64,000 nucleotides of DNA from Flavobacteriales bacterium (GTDB taxonomy: Bacteria; Bacteroidota; Bacteroidia; Flavobacteriales_F; PHOS-HE28): positions 558,001 to 622,000 of the forward strand of contig JADKAN010000001.1 in assembly GCA_016719225.1 (NCBI GenBank), written 5' to 3'. The notes beneath the pieces were generated by a model that was given only the letters and a program-made list of their open reading frames with translations, did no database searches and was not told the origin of the DNA. A program made the position numbers and the translations under genes. Shown piece by piece: positions 8,075 through 21,327 of this stretch. Position 1 is the first letter of the stretch; every line of letters begins with the position of its first letter.

Positions 8075-8980
8075 TCACATCGTCGTCAGCGCCGCCGCGC
8101 CCAGTATAGCGGCATCATCATCCGGCAGGGCCGATGTCACCAGATCCACCCGGCCGTGGTAGATGTTCAGCAGTAACTCTTGGAAGCGCTCCTGTAACGG
8201 AAGCATCAACAGATCGCCACTGCGCGAAATGCCTCCGAAAAGAACGACCCTTGCCGGACCCGTGACCGCCACCGCGTTCGCAAGGCCCACACCCAACCAC
8301 CGTGCGGCATGGCGGAAGGTCTGCAATGCGGCCGCATCACCCGCCGCTGCGGCAACGGCGATGCAGTGTACACCTTCTCCTTTCAGCACCTCGGGGTCAC
8401 CATCCAGTTCCAAATAGGTCTGCCGAAGTCCACGGATGCTCACGTAGGCTTCCAGACATCCCTTGCGATCACAGGTGCAAACCCGGCCATCGATCACGAT
8501 CGTCATGTGGCCGAGCTCACCCGCGTTGCCAGCGCTGCCGAGCACCAGTTGTCCATTCACGATGAAGCCGCTGCCCACACCCGTTCCGAGGGTCACCAAA
8601 AGCAGATCCTTCAAGCCTTGGCCCGCGCCATAGCGCCATTCACCCAAAGCGGCCGCATTCGCATCGTTGCCCAGAACGCTCCGGATCCCCGTTCGCTCTT
8701 CCACCATTTTCGCCAAGGGTACATCGTTCTTCCACGGCAGGTTGGGCGCCATCTCAATGATGCCGGTGAGCTGATTGGCGTTGGGAGCGCCGATACCGAT
8801 CGCCGTGGCGGGTTGACCGTTTTCCGTTATCAGTTCTCGGACTGATTCCGCCAAGGCATCCGCGAAAGCGAATTCATCCGCATGGCCGGTGGTTATGATG
8901 CGCTTGGTGGCGATCACGCGCCCTTGGTCCACCAAGCCGATCTTGCTGCTGGTTCCGCCGATGTCAATTCCGATGATCAT
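8075..8980 (-). CDS. ROK family sugar kinase (glucokinase/mannokinase type)
   Basis: 301 residues, full ROK length. The N-terminal ATP loop is DIGGT (6-10), the catalytic base is in NDAN (Asp106), GTGVGSG binds nucleotide, and the ROK zinc site is His158 with Cys168, Cys170 and Cys175 in CTCDRKGCLEAY. No DNA-binding helix-turn-helix precedes it, so it is a kinase rather than a ROK repressor. ROK kinases phosphorylate free hexoses; next to a GH92 mannosidase, mannose (or glucose) is the likely substrate. A -7 box lies five bases before the ATG. Confidence 0.92.
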   Translation of the reverse strand: MIIGIDIGGTSSKIGLVDQGRVIATKRIITTGHADEFAFADALAESVRELITENGQPATAIGIGAPNANQLTGIIEMAPNLPWKNDVPLAKMVEERTGIRSVLGNDANAAALGEWRYGAGQGLKDLLLVTLGTGVGSGFIVNGQLVLGSAGNAGELGHMTIVIDGRVCTCDRKGCLEAYVSIRGLRQTYLELDGDPEVLKGEGVHCIAVAAAAGDAAALQTFRHAARWLGVGLANAVAVTGPARVVLFGGISRSGDLLMLPLQERFQELLLNIYHGRVDLVTSALPDDDAAILGAAALTTM

Positions 8981-8985
8981 GGTTT

Positions 8986-8993
8986 GAAAGATA
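8986..8993 (-). promoter_or_regulatory. -7 box directly before the ROK kinase start
   Basis: Minus strand TATCTTTC, then five bases (AAACC), then ATG at 8980. The spacing would put transcription start at or next to the start codon. Confidence 0.5.
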
Positions 8994-9112
8994 AAACCGC
9001 CGATGGCGCCGATAGACGCAGATGAATTTCCAGCGTTCCGTCATTTTGGTCACCAAAAGCTATACCGCGGTTCAGACCAGCGTTCATCAACTCGTTCAGC
9101 GTCATCTGCGTT

Positions 9113-10507
9113 CTATTCGGCCACTGCACGGCTCCCATTGAAACCGAACCAAGCCAAGTACCCATAGCACAACAGCGGTAGCACAAAACTGATGTGCATC
9201 GCCATATCACCCATGCCCTTTGCTTGAAGCGCATCGATGAGCGCACCTTGGGCCAGGGGGATCAATGCGCCACCGAGGATCATCATCACCAACAGGGAAC
9301 TGCCTTGGCCGGTATCGCTTTGAAGCCCGGCGATGGACAGGGTGAAGATGTTGCTCCAGAGGACCGAGTTGAACAAGCCGATGGCGAGGATGGCCCACAT
9401 GGCCACGGCACCGCCGGTGACCATCGTGAGCAGTACCAAGGCCATCGCAACGCAGGCGAAGATCCCTGTAACAGGTCCCGGCCTTCTTCCCGCGAGGAGG
9501 AAAACAACCATGTTTGCGGCGATCAACACCGCCAGCGGCCAGAGGTGCTTCAGGTCCAAGCCACCGCCTACCGTGTTCACGATCCAAAGCAAACCGAACA
9601 TCGCCAGTCCGATCGCCGCCATCAGCAGCAGTCGCCGCCGGCCCTTGAAGCGCTCGCTCAAGGCCACCGCACCGAGGAAACGGCCGCACATCGCGCCGCC
9701 CCAGTAAAGGCTCAAGTAGTTCTTCGCATCGGTATGGGAAAGGCCCAGAACGCCTTTCATCCCGAGGAAGCCGATGATGAGACTGCCGATAGCCACTTCC
9801 GCGCCCACGTAGCAGAAGATGGCGCCCATTCCGTTCCGCAATTGGCGGTGACGCAAGGCGTTCTGGCGCGCACCGGTGGAGGAATTGGGCGGTTCCGGCA
9901 AGGCGGTGAAATACACCCAGACCGCCTGAAGCCCCAGCAGCAGGGCGAAGAACGCATACGGCCAACGCACAGCCGCATCGCCTTTGAAGAGATCGAAGAT
10001 CAGCGCACCTCCGATCAACGGGGCCAGCGTGGTACCCAGGGAATTGAAGCCCTGCGCGAGGTTCAAGCGGCTGCTCGCACCTTCCGCAGTACCAATGATG
10101 GCCACGAACGGATTGGCCGCGATCTGCAATAGGGTGAAGCCCAGGCCCAGCACAAAAAGCGCAGCGAGATATAGGCCGTAGAAGTGCACGTAGGTTGCCG
10201 GAACGAAGAGCGCACTACCGAAAGCGCTCAACAGAAGACCCGCGATCAGCGCGCGCTTGTAGCCGATCCGTTGGATGGGATCGCCATTGCTGCTGGAGTA
10301 GATGTAGTAACCGAGCGAGCCCAGGAAATACGCGCCGAAGAAACAGAACTGCACCAACATGCTCTGCCACCAGCTCAGGGTGAATACGGCTTTGAGGTGC
10401 GGGATCAGAACATCGTTCATCACCGTCATGAAGCCCCACATGAAGAAGAGCGTGGTGAGCACCGCCATCGGTTTGGCGATGGAAGATGGAAGCGTTCTTT
10501 CACGCAT
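9113..10507 (-). CDS. FucP-like MFS sugar permease (glucose/galactose/mannose type)
   Basis: 464 residues with about 12 hydrophobic segments. Start taken at the ATG at 10507 (MRERTLPSSIAKPMAVLTTLFFMWGF); an ATG at 10519 would add four residues. Features of the FHS/FucP subfamily are visible: FFMWGFMTVMNDVLIPHLK in helix 1, GYKRAL after helix 3, and LGFTLLQIAANPFVAIIG in the middle. FucP-like proteins are proton-coupled hexose or fucose symporters of the inner membrane. Lying upstream of ROK kinase and GH92 mannosidase on the same strand, it plausibly imports mannose released by GH92. A 130-bp gap separates it from the kinase gene, which has its own -7 box. Confidence 0.9.
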   Translation of the reverse strand: MRERTLPSSIAKPMAVLTTLFFMWGFMTVMNDVLIPHLKAVFTLSWWQSMLVQFCFFGAYFLGSLGYYIYSSSNGDPIQRIGYKRALIAGLLLSAFGSALFVPATYVHFYGLYLAALFVLGLGFTLLQIAANPFVAIIGTAEGASSRLNLAQGFNSLGTTLAPLIGGALIFDLFKGDAAVRWPYAFFALLLGLQAVWVYFTALPEPPNSSTGARQNALRHRQLRNGMGAIFCYVGAEVAIGSLIIGFLGMKGVLGLSHTDAKNYLSLYWGGAMCGRFLGAVALSERFKGRRRLLLMAAIGLAMFGLLWIVNTVGGGLDLKHLWPLAVLIAANMVVFLLAGRRPGPVTGIFACVAMALVLLTMVTGGAVAMWAILAIGLFNSVLWSNIFTLSIAGLQSDTGQGSSLLVMMILGGALIPLAQGALIDALQAKGMGDMAMHISFVLPLLCYGYLAWFGFNGSRAVAE

Positions 10508-10584
10508 ATTAAGGACCACAAGGATACTGGGTTTGGAGATACATGGATGCGAGAACTACCTTGCGGCCCTAAAACCAAAACCCC

Positions 10585-11403
10585 ATGAAATACATTACAC
10601 TTTTGGCCGCGATGGCCCTAACCGTTGGAGCGACCGCGCAGATCACGGATGGTAGCTTCGAAGCTGGCATCGGTGCAGGAACTTGGAACGAAGCCTCTGC
10701 TAACTTCGGAACCCCACTTTGCACAGCTGCCGCCTGCGGTACTGGTGGTGGCGGTGCAGTTCCTCGCACGGGTGAGGTCTTCGCATGGTTCGGTGGCCTC
10801 GGCGACGCTTCTGAAATTGCTTCCGTCGATCAGGATGCGAACATCACGACCGGCACTACCGCGAACCTGCTTGTTTACGTGAAGATCCCCGCCACTGGAG
10901 ATGGTAGCGCTGGCAATTACTTAAAGGCATTCATTGATGGTACCGAGGTGGCCATGGTCACGGCGCTGGATTCTTCCGCCTATACGAACTACACCCTTTG
11001 GACCGTGCCTATCAATGCGTATGCCAATGGCGCAGTTCATAACGTGAAACTTGAAGCAAAGGAAAACGGTGGTACTCCTTTCAACATTCTCGCTGATGAC
11101 ATTTCCTTGGAAGTTGACGGCGTAGTGATCGCTGGTCTTTTCGAGAACGATGCCTTGTCCGGTGTTCAGGTTTACCCGAACCCCGCCAACTCTACTATCA
11201 CCCTTGCTTTCAATGCAATGAAAGGTCAGGCAGCTATTTCCATCACGGATGTTTCCGGAAAGGTGGTAGCTATGCAGCAGTTCACGGAAGTGAACCGCCG
11301 TACAATCGATTTCAATTCCGGCACCCTTCAGAATGGCCTTTACATGGTCACTGTGGAGCAGGCAGGAAAGCGTTTCACCCAGCGCGTTCTGGTGCAGCAC
11401 TAA
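10585..11403 (+). CDS. secreted protein with T9SS type A sorting domain
   Basis: 272 residues. The signal peptide MKYITLLAAMALTVGATAQ is followed by a ~170-residue beta-rich region starting ITDGSFEAG, reminiscent of carbohydrate-binding/jelly-roll modules in which a GSFE motif is followed by a D-D-ISLEVDG strand near the end. The last ~75 residues (GVQVYPNPANSTITLAF ... GLYMVTVEQAGKRFTQRVLVQH) are a textbook T9SS C-terminal domain. It is therefore probably a cell-surface or released protein. Its catalytic or binding role cannot be told. It is monocistronic with its own terminator at 11423-11448. Confidence 0.85.
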   Translation: MKYITLLAAMALTVGATAQITDGSFEAGIGAGTWNEASANFGTPLCTAAACGTGGGGAVPRTGEVFAWFGGLGDASEIASVDQDANITTGTTANLLVYVKIPATGDGSAGNYLKAFIDGTEVAMVTALDSSAYTNYTLWTVPINAYANGAVHNVKLEAKENGGTPFNILADDISLEVDGVVIAGLFENDALSGVQVYPNPANSTITLAFNAMKGQAAISITDVSGKVVAMQQFTEVNRRTIDFNSGTLQNGLYMVTVEQAGKRFTQRVLVQH

Positions 11404-11422
11404 CCGAAGTTTACTTCCAAAG

Positions 11423-11448
11423 AAAAAGGCTCCCTCGGGAGCCTTTTT
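11423..11448. terminator. bidirectional intrinsic terminator
   Basis: An AAAAAGGCTCCC arm and a GGGAGCCTTTTT arm around a 2-base spacer form a perfect 12-bp inverted repeat. It sits between two convergent genes and can serve both. Confidence 0.9.
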
Positions 11449-11470
11449 CAGTTTAAAGTCTTTCGCATGC

Positions 11471-12358
11471 CTACCAAGCCGCCCGCAACAATCCTAGCAA
11501 TGCATCCACATTGGGCTGTGCTAAAGCGGTGGCCACTTGGTTTTTCGTCGTGCAATCGCCATTAGCCATTTCCTTGGCTCTTCGCGTGTTGGAATCGACT
11601 TGGGCACGCGTTTCACTAATTGCCCGCGCAGCAGGTGCGGACGCAATGTCCTCCAGATTCTTGGCATCCTCAATTTCCGGGGTACGAGCTACCGCAGTTT
11701 CAGCTAATGCGTGATCGGCTTGGAAAGTGGGTGCGGTCTCCGCAGCAATGGATCTTCCGGTCACCACTTCATCTGCTGTTGCTTGCTCGAAGTGGAGAGC
11801 ATCCTTTGCTTTATCGCGTTCAGCAGCAACAGGCGCGGATGGCACAGGTGATACCGGGGCTGCATTTCCCTCTAACTCGGTCGTGCTTTCTATTTCGTTT
11901 TGCTGCTTCGATGTTTCAGACTTTGGCACTTGCTTTTCTTGTTTCACTTCTGCCAAGACCTTGTTCTCCTTGTGCTGCAAGCTGTTCCACATTTCCACGC
12001 CGGTAGAGCTCAACACGGCCACCATGCCAAACGCTAACGCGGGGCGCCAGTATTGCGCAGGCCGTTCCGGCAACAGGAAGCCACCCACACTGTTCAACCA
12101 GATCTTCCATTGTGGGCGTTGCTGTTCTCGGAATGCTTGCAGAACATGCTCGCGCACTTGGGGGGGGGCGTCCAATGTGCCCTGTTCCGTGCGGTCCTCG
12201 CGCACATGTAGCAGTAGCGAGCGCATCCGGTCATATTCCGCGCGGCCAGTAAGGTGCCGTAGCGCGAATGCACGTTCCTCCTCCAGCAGCTCGTCGAAGC
12301 GGCGCTCGAGCATCAGGTGCTCCAGGTCTTCGGGGTCGTATCGTTCCGTGGGTTCCAT
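11471..12358 (-). CDS. anti-sigma-factor-like single-pass membrane protein
   Basis: 295 residues. The N-terminal ~100 residues are charged and helical, with an ECF anti-sigma look (YDPEDLEHLMLERRFDELLEEERAFALRHL). A single hydrophobic segment follows near 105-122 (PALAFGMVAVLSSTG), then a ~170-residue Glu/Ala/Gln-rich, low-complexity tail, presumably periplasmic. The start lies 11 bases after the stop of the ECF sigma factor gene. Position, topology and the sigma neighbour support an anti-sigma role; no zinc-binding HxxxCxxC motif is visible, so it is not a ZAS-type factor. The coding strand carries a nine-C tract at codons 63-66 (nine G on the plus strand, 12160-12168) that could slip. Confidence 0.65.
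   Translation of the reverse strand: MEPTERYDPEDLEHLMLERRFDELLEEERAFALRHLTGRAEYDRMRSLLLHVREDRTEQGTLDAPPQVREHVLQAFREQQRPQWKIWLNSVGGFLLPERPAQYWRPALAFGMVAVLSSTGVEMWNSLQHKENKVLAEVKQEKQVPKSETSKQQNEIESTTELEGNAAPVSPVPSAPVAAERDKAKDALHFEQATADEVVTGRSIAAETAPTFQADHALAETAVARTPEIEDAKNLEDIASAPAARAISETRAQVDSNTRRAKEMANGDCTTKNQVATALAQPNVDALLGLLRAAW
12160..12168. repeat. G9 homopolymer inside the anti-sigma-like gene
   Basis: Nine consecutive G on the plus strand encode Ala-Pro-Pro of the anti-sigma-like protein, before its membrane segment. A change of one base would frameshift the protein at about residue 65. Confidence 0.8.
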
Positions 12359-12369
12359 TTTACAGTGCG

Positions 12370-12978
12370 CTACCGGCGTTCGGTGGGCGCCGTTTCCGTG
12401 GGTTTGGGGTTGAATTCAGGCATGCGTTCCGCCAGCTTTTTCACCGTGTAGAAAAGTCGGCTTTTCACAGTGCCTTCGCTGATGCCGAACACTTCTGCGA
12501 TCTCCTTGATCGACATGTCCTCGTGGTGCCGCATTACGAAGGTGGCCTTGTGGTCAGGGTCGATCTTCTCCAGTTCCTCTTCCAAGCGGAGGTTGAAGCG
12601 TGCCCGGTCCACTTCCGCGCCGGCGTTGGGCTGAACGTGTCCGTTGTGCTCGGCTTTCAATTCCGGCATCGCGGCCGTGCGTGTGGCCATGCGCCGGTAT
12701 TCGTTCTTGCACATGTTGTTCGCCACGCTGTACAGCCAAGTGCGAAAAGGACGTTCAGGGTTATAGCTGCCCGGCTTTTGCGCGATCTTGGTGAAGAGGT
12801 CCTGCAAAAAATCCTCCGCGCGCTCCCGGTCATGCCACAGCATGCGGTGGAAGTAGGTGAGGAGCTTGCGCTGATAGCGGTCGAACAACACGGTAAAGGC
12901 CCGCTCGTCGCCGCGCACCACCAGCTCCATCAGGTGCTCGTCGCTGAGGTCCACGGGGTCGGTGCGGAAAAGGCCCAT
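12370..12978 (-). CDS. ECF-type RNA polymerase sigma factor
   Basis: 202 residues. Region 2 is clear (DERAFTVLFDRYQRKLLTYFHRML, then AEDFLQDLFTKIAQ and FRTWLYSVANNMCKNEYRR). Region 4 is clear as well (LEKIDPDHKATFVMRHHEDMSIKEIAEVFGISEGTVKSRLFYTVKKLAE), holding the helix-turn-helix that reads the -35/-33 element. A ~45-residue charged linker joins them. Length and architecture fit the ECF group. It starts four bases after the stop of an exported protein of unknown function and is followed 11 bases later by the anti-sigma-like gene, so the three probably form one operon. Confidence 0.93.
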   Translation of the reverse strand: MGLFRTDPVDLSDEHLMELVVRGDERAFTVLFDRYQRKLLTYFHRMLWHDRERAEDFLQDLFTKIAQKPGSYNPERPFRTWLYSVANNMCKNEYRRMATRTAAMPELKAEHNGHVQPNAGAEVDRARFNLRLEEELEKIDPDHKATFVMRHHEDMSIKEIAEVFGISEGTVKSRLFYTVKKLAERMPEFNPKPTETAPTERR

Positions 12979-12982
12979 GCTC

Positions 12983-14083
12983 CTAGTGTTGCAGCACGCC
13001 CGCTTTTTGTAGGTCCTTCAGAGCACCGGTTGCTTTAGCGATCCGCTCCAGTTCAGCTTCTATTGCCGTTGCCTTGTCCGTATTCTCCGCAGCGCGGTAG
13101 TGGGCGAGGAGCACGGCACCCGGCAACAGGTAGTTGCGGCTCAAAGGACCCGCGTCCAGCGGCTTTTTCATACTGGCCCAATGCTTGGCAAGCATGACGG
13201 CATCTTCCGGCCGGGCAGTACCTACCCGGAACACAGCGCCTACCGCGTGCAGCTCACCGGGGAACGCATCCAACCAAGACCTGTCGAGGCTCAAGGCGAA
13301 GTACAACGGACGCGCCGATGCAGACAGGATCGCTTTCGCAAAGCCGGGCCCATTGCCCGGAACAACACCTGCTGCACCAGCGCTGTTCCAAACCCGCGTA
13401 CGGTAACCCGCATCGGACAGTAGCCGCCGGTCCACGATGAGCACATCAACACGCTCGCCGGTCGTGACCTGACTTACCACAGCGGGCTGTGTGTCCATGT
13501 CGCCATTGGTGAAGAGGATCCCGTTCGCCCCGACACTCATTAGAACGTCAGCCGCGGCCGATCGTAACGGGACTGCGATGGCCCCATGGCTGTCCAATGC
13601 ATCGGCCCAGCGTTTCAAGCCGTTTGCATCCCCTTCCACCATCGCTTTGGAAAGCATGGGCGCCAGCAGTTCCACACGTTCCGGAGCCATTCCGTAAGCG
13701 GCGCTCAGGTCCTTGAATGCAGGTGCTGAAGGGAAGTCCAGGTAATAGTCCGCCAAGTGTTGCTCAAAGCTGCCCGGCGCGCTGGCCTTGATGTCGTCCG
13801 CGATAGTGGTCAACGCGATCCTATCCGACCCCTTCAAGGCACCGTTGTTGTCGCTGGATCGAGCATTGTATTCGCTTCGGAACCAGTTGAGCTGAAGCTG
13901 CGCATTGCCGGGCTGAGCACTATTGAGCGCTTTCCATTGGCCCGCTTGGCTGTTGGCGATCTGGTTGTCGTAAACGCCCTGCAAGGCCACGGGTGGCGGC
14001 GCGGAAGGTGGGCTTTCCTGCGTTTGGGCCGCCGATCTAAGCGGCAGCAGGGCCAAGAGGATATAGGGGAGGAGCCTGTTCAT
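12983..14083 (-). CDS. exported protein of unknown function, first gene of the sigma operon
   Basis: 366 residues from the ATG at 14083, chosen because it begins a signal peptide (MNRLLPYILLALLPLRSAAQ); an upstream in-frame ATG at 14161 adds 26 unlikely residues. The mature part starts with a Pro-rich stretch (PPSAPPPVALQGVYDNQ) and is otherwise an alpha/beta mix. A middle segment resembles a nucleotide- or ligand-binding Rossmann-like half (VLMSVGANGILFTNGDMDTQPAV, then VDVLIVDRRLL). The C-terminus is helical with a TPR-like look (AMLAHYRAAENTDKATAIEAELERIAKATG). I do not recognise the family. Similar segments occur at the soluble end of larger Bacteroidota membrane proteins, but that is only an impression. 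Confidence 0.7.
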   Translation of the reverse strand: MNRLLPYILLALLPLRSAAQTQESPPSAPPPVALQGVYDNQIANSQAGQWKALNSAQPGNAQLQLNWFRSEYNARSSDNNGALKGSDRIALTTIADDIKASAPGSFEQHLADYYLDFPSAPAFKDLSAAYGMAPERVELLAPMLSKAMVEGDANGLKRWADALDSHGAIAVPLRSAAADVLMSVGANGILFTNGDMDTQPAVVSQVTTGERVDVLIVDRRLLSDAGYRTRVWNSAGAAGVVPGNGPGFAKAILSASARPLYFALSLDRSWLDAFPGELHAVGAVFRVGTARPEDAVMLAKHWASMKKPLDAGPLSRNYLLPGAVLLAHYRAAENTDKATAIEAELERIAKATGALKDLQKAGVLQH

Positions 14084-14343
14084 CGGCGGATGTTCAAGGG
14101 GCGGTACACGCCGCATGCGGTAAAGTTCATTGATCCCGATGAATGTTCTTCTTTTCAGCATCTAATCCCAATTTGCCCGGTGGATCGCGGAGATCGCCTT
14201 CGTTGAACAGCTCCCGGATCAAGGTCGCCAGCATCGCGGACTGATACACGAACGCATCCACATCAACCAGCCTAGGTAGACCATTACGGATGAGTCAGGG
14301 ACATAGGCGATCATCCCGTCAAGGGCATCGCTTCAGCCCGCCC

Positions 14344-14351
14344 TACCTTTG
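14344..14351 (+). promoter_or_regulatory. -7 box directly before the DUF493 gene
   Basis: TACCTTTG, then CCCAC, then ATG at 14357. Full match to TAnnTTTG; the spacing implies a leaderless or nearly leaderless transcript. Confidence 0.6.
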
Positions 14352-14356
14352 CCCAC

Positions 14357-14632
14357 ATGGAACACGATGAAGCCCGCGACCGCATGCGCAAGGCCCTCGA
14401 TATGGTCCACAAGTGGCCCGCGGTGTACATGTTCAAGTTCATCTTCGAGCCTGAAGAAGAGCGATTGAATGCCGTGTTGGCGCTTTTTCCACCAGAAGCG
14501 GAGATCCTCCGCAAGTACAGTAAGGCCGGCAAGTACCTCAGCCTTACCGCTCGCGAGGTGATGTTGAGTGCTGATGAAGTTGTGGCGCGCTACGACCTCG
14601 CCGCCAAGATCAAGGGTGTTATCGCCCTTTGA
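14357..14632 (+). CDS. DUF493 (YbeD-like) family protein
   Basis: 91 residues, normal for the family. The signature WPAVYMFKFIFEPEEERLNAV matches the DUF493 pattern of a Y-x-F-K-F/V strand after a P. The family has a small ferredoxin-like ACT-type fold and is called a possible lipoate-pathway regulator in E. coli on weak grounds. It is the first of three genes (14357-15661) separated by 7 bases and then a 4-base overlap, so likely the head of an operon. No lipoate genes are visible nearby. Confidence 0.85.
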   Translation: MEHDEARDRMRKALDMVHKWPAVYMFKFIFEPEEERLNAVLALFPPEAEILRKYSKAGKYLSLTAREVMLSADEVVARYDLAAKIKGVIAL

Positions 14633-14639
14633 CATTACG

Positions 14640-15017
14640 ATGTTCGACACGCTACGCACCACGTTGCTCATCACGCTCGCTATCCTAGTGCTGGCCATTG
14701 CACTTCGACGATACAAGCAGTACATCCGCGAAAAGCATACACCCGTGCCCCGGCATGCCGAACTGCTCAACGTGGAGGTGGTCTATCATCCACTTCGGGT
14801 GCATGTGCTGGTCCGCCTTCCGCGTGAAGAGGAGGTCTTCCCGGCTGTCTTGGCTGCTGACCATTCCAAAATGTTGAGCTGGCCCGCCATGCGTTTGGGT
14901 GCAGGATCCCACGAGTTGGAGTTTCCGCTCGATCCCGAAGCAGATGGCATGCTCCATTTTGAACTGGGCAGTTCCACCCAACGGACGGAGCGCCGCTTTA
15001 TGGTGCGGAACGCATGA
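14640..15017 (+). CDS. small membrane-anchored protein of unknown function
   Basis: 125 residues from the ATG at 14640, seven bases after the DUF493 stop. One N-terminal membrane segment (LRTTLLITLAILVLAIALRRY) is followed by a soluble beta-rich domain of about 95 residues (LLNVEVVYHPLRVHVLVRLP ... HELEFPLDPEADGMLHFEL). Its stop overlaps the next start by four bases (ATGA). No family recognised; it may act with the DUF493 and beta-barrel proteins of the operon. Confidence 0.75.
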   Translation: MFDTLRTTLLITLAILVLAIALRRYKQYIREKHTPVPRHAELLNVEVVYHPLRVHVLVRLPREEEVFPAVLAADHSKMLSWPAMRLGAGSHELEFPLDPEADGMLHFELGSSTQRTERRFMVRNA

Positions 15018-15661
15018 AGCCGTTCCTGCTGGCCCTCGGGGTGTTGGCGGCAACTACAGCGGCACAAGCGCAACGCATACCCGGACCCAAGCCGGCGGCA
15101 CAAGGATTTCTTGTACTGCCACTAGCATTGGGCGATCCGATCTTTACCGACCTCACATCTGTGCTGGCACAGTTGGACGGTAGCTTCCAGCTGCCGGTGT
15201 ACAAAGGTTTCGGCGTGGGAGTGGGACTGAACGCCAGTTTCTTCGAACTGAACGAATTCGGCTTGGGCGCACAAACACAGACATTGGGCTTTGTGAACCG
15301 CATCCTCTACTACGGTAAGCTGAACTATGTGCATTACACAGGCCTCGTCACTTTCGTGCAGGTGGAGGCCAAGCTCGGCCCCAGTTCGTGGAACTGGAAT
15401 TGCAGCACCTGTGCGGAAAGCATCCGCCAACCGGGATTTCACTGGGGCGTGGATGCTGGCTACTTCGTTCATGCCACGGACAATCTCGCCTTCGGACTTA
15501 CCCTGGGCTACGATGCGGACAATACCAGCTTCGGCCCGGATGTGATCGGTCTGGAACATTTCCCCGGCCGTACCGATACCGGTGCACCCTATCGTTTCCT
15601 CACGGTGGGCTTGGGCTTCAGCACAGGTTTTGCGAAGGCGAGCGGGGAGGGGTTGTGGTGA
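15014..15661 (+). CDS. outer-membrane beta-barrel-like protein of unknown function
   Basis: 215 residues. Signal peptide MKPFLLALGVLAATTAAQAQ is followed by alternating hydrophobic/polar strands rich in Gly, Tyr and Phe (VYKGFGVGVGLNASFFELNEFG, FHWGVDAGYFVHATDNLAFGLTLGYD). This pattern suggests an 8- or 10-stranded barrel. Two cysteines in NCSTCAES may form a loop disulfide. It ends in FLTVGLGFSTGFAKASGEGLW. Four-base overlap with the upstream gene; transcription should end at the hairpin at 15776-15814. Exact role unknown. Confidence 0.75.
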   Translation: MKPFLLALGVLAATTAAQAQRIPGPKPAAQGFLVLPLALGDPIFTDLTSVLAQLDGSFQLPVYKGFGVGVGLNASFFELNEFGLGAQTQTLGFVNRILYYGKLNYVHYTGLVTFVQVEAKLGPSSWNWNCSTCAESIRQPGFHWGVDAGYFVHATDNLAFGLTLGYDADNTSFGPDVIGLEHFPGRTDTGAPYRFLTVGLGFSTGFAKASGEGLW

Positions 15662-15775
15662 TCCCCAGTTGTCGTTTGTTAGTTTCCAGATGTCAGCACG
15701 GGGCACCGGCATACATGCGAACGCGCACCTAAGTAGGTTACAGTAATTCAGTTATCCGCTCCGGCCATGTATCCA

Positions 15776-15814
15776 AAAGAAGAAGGTCCCGTATCCCGGG
15801 ACCTTCTTCTTTTT
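15776..15814. terminator. bidirectional intrinsic terminator
   Basis: AGAAGAAGGTCCCG pairs with CGGGACCTTCTTCT across a 5-base loop, flanked by A and T runs. It lies between the convergent barrel gene and clpC. Confidence 0.9.
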
Positions 15815-15880
15815 GCGTGATGCTGTGCCGATGTGGTCCGCAGCCATATCGGAAATCGCCTGACAACCGATAACCGACAA

Positions 15881-18469
<2,589 letters not shown>

Positions 18470-18727
18470 GCTCTACTGTTCGTTCTTTGCGCCTTGCGGC
18501 GGGTTGTTCATTGCTAACGCGGAAGACTTGCGGAAGTTACACGACCTCCCGGGGGGCAAGCTATTCCTGCCGGAAGTCCAGCCCCTTTCCAAAGGTTGCG
18601 GATTTTTCCACAAAGTTGTCCCGGTTGTGGAAAAACCGGTCTTTTCGAAACCATCATAAAGGGTACCTTCGGGGCCGCTTTCGTAGGGGCAGTCCAAGAA
18701 CCGTGCGAGACCTGACAACCGAACATA
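18470..18727. promoter_or_regulatory. divergent clpC/gyrA promoter region
   Basis: No ORF of interest. Toward gyrA, TACCTTCG at 18664-18671 fits the -7 consensus with one change and leaves a leader of about 50 bases. Toward clpC, a TAACTTCC lies ~60 bases upstream of the ATG. Confidence 0.55.
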
Positions 18728-21310
<2,583 letters not shown>

Positions 21311-21327
21311 CCCAAGGACCTATCAAA

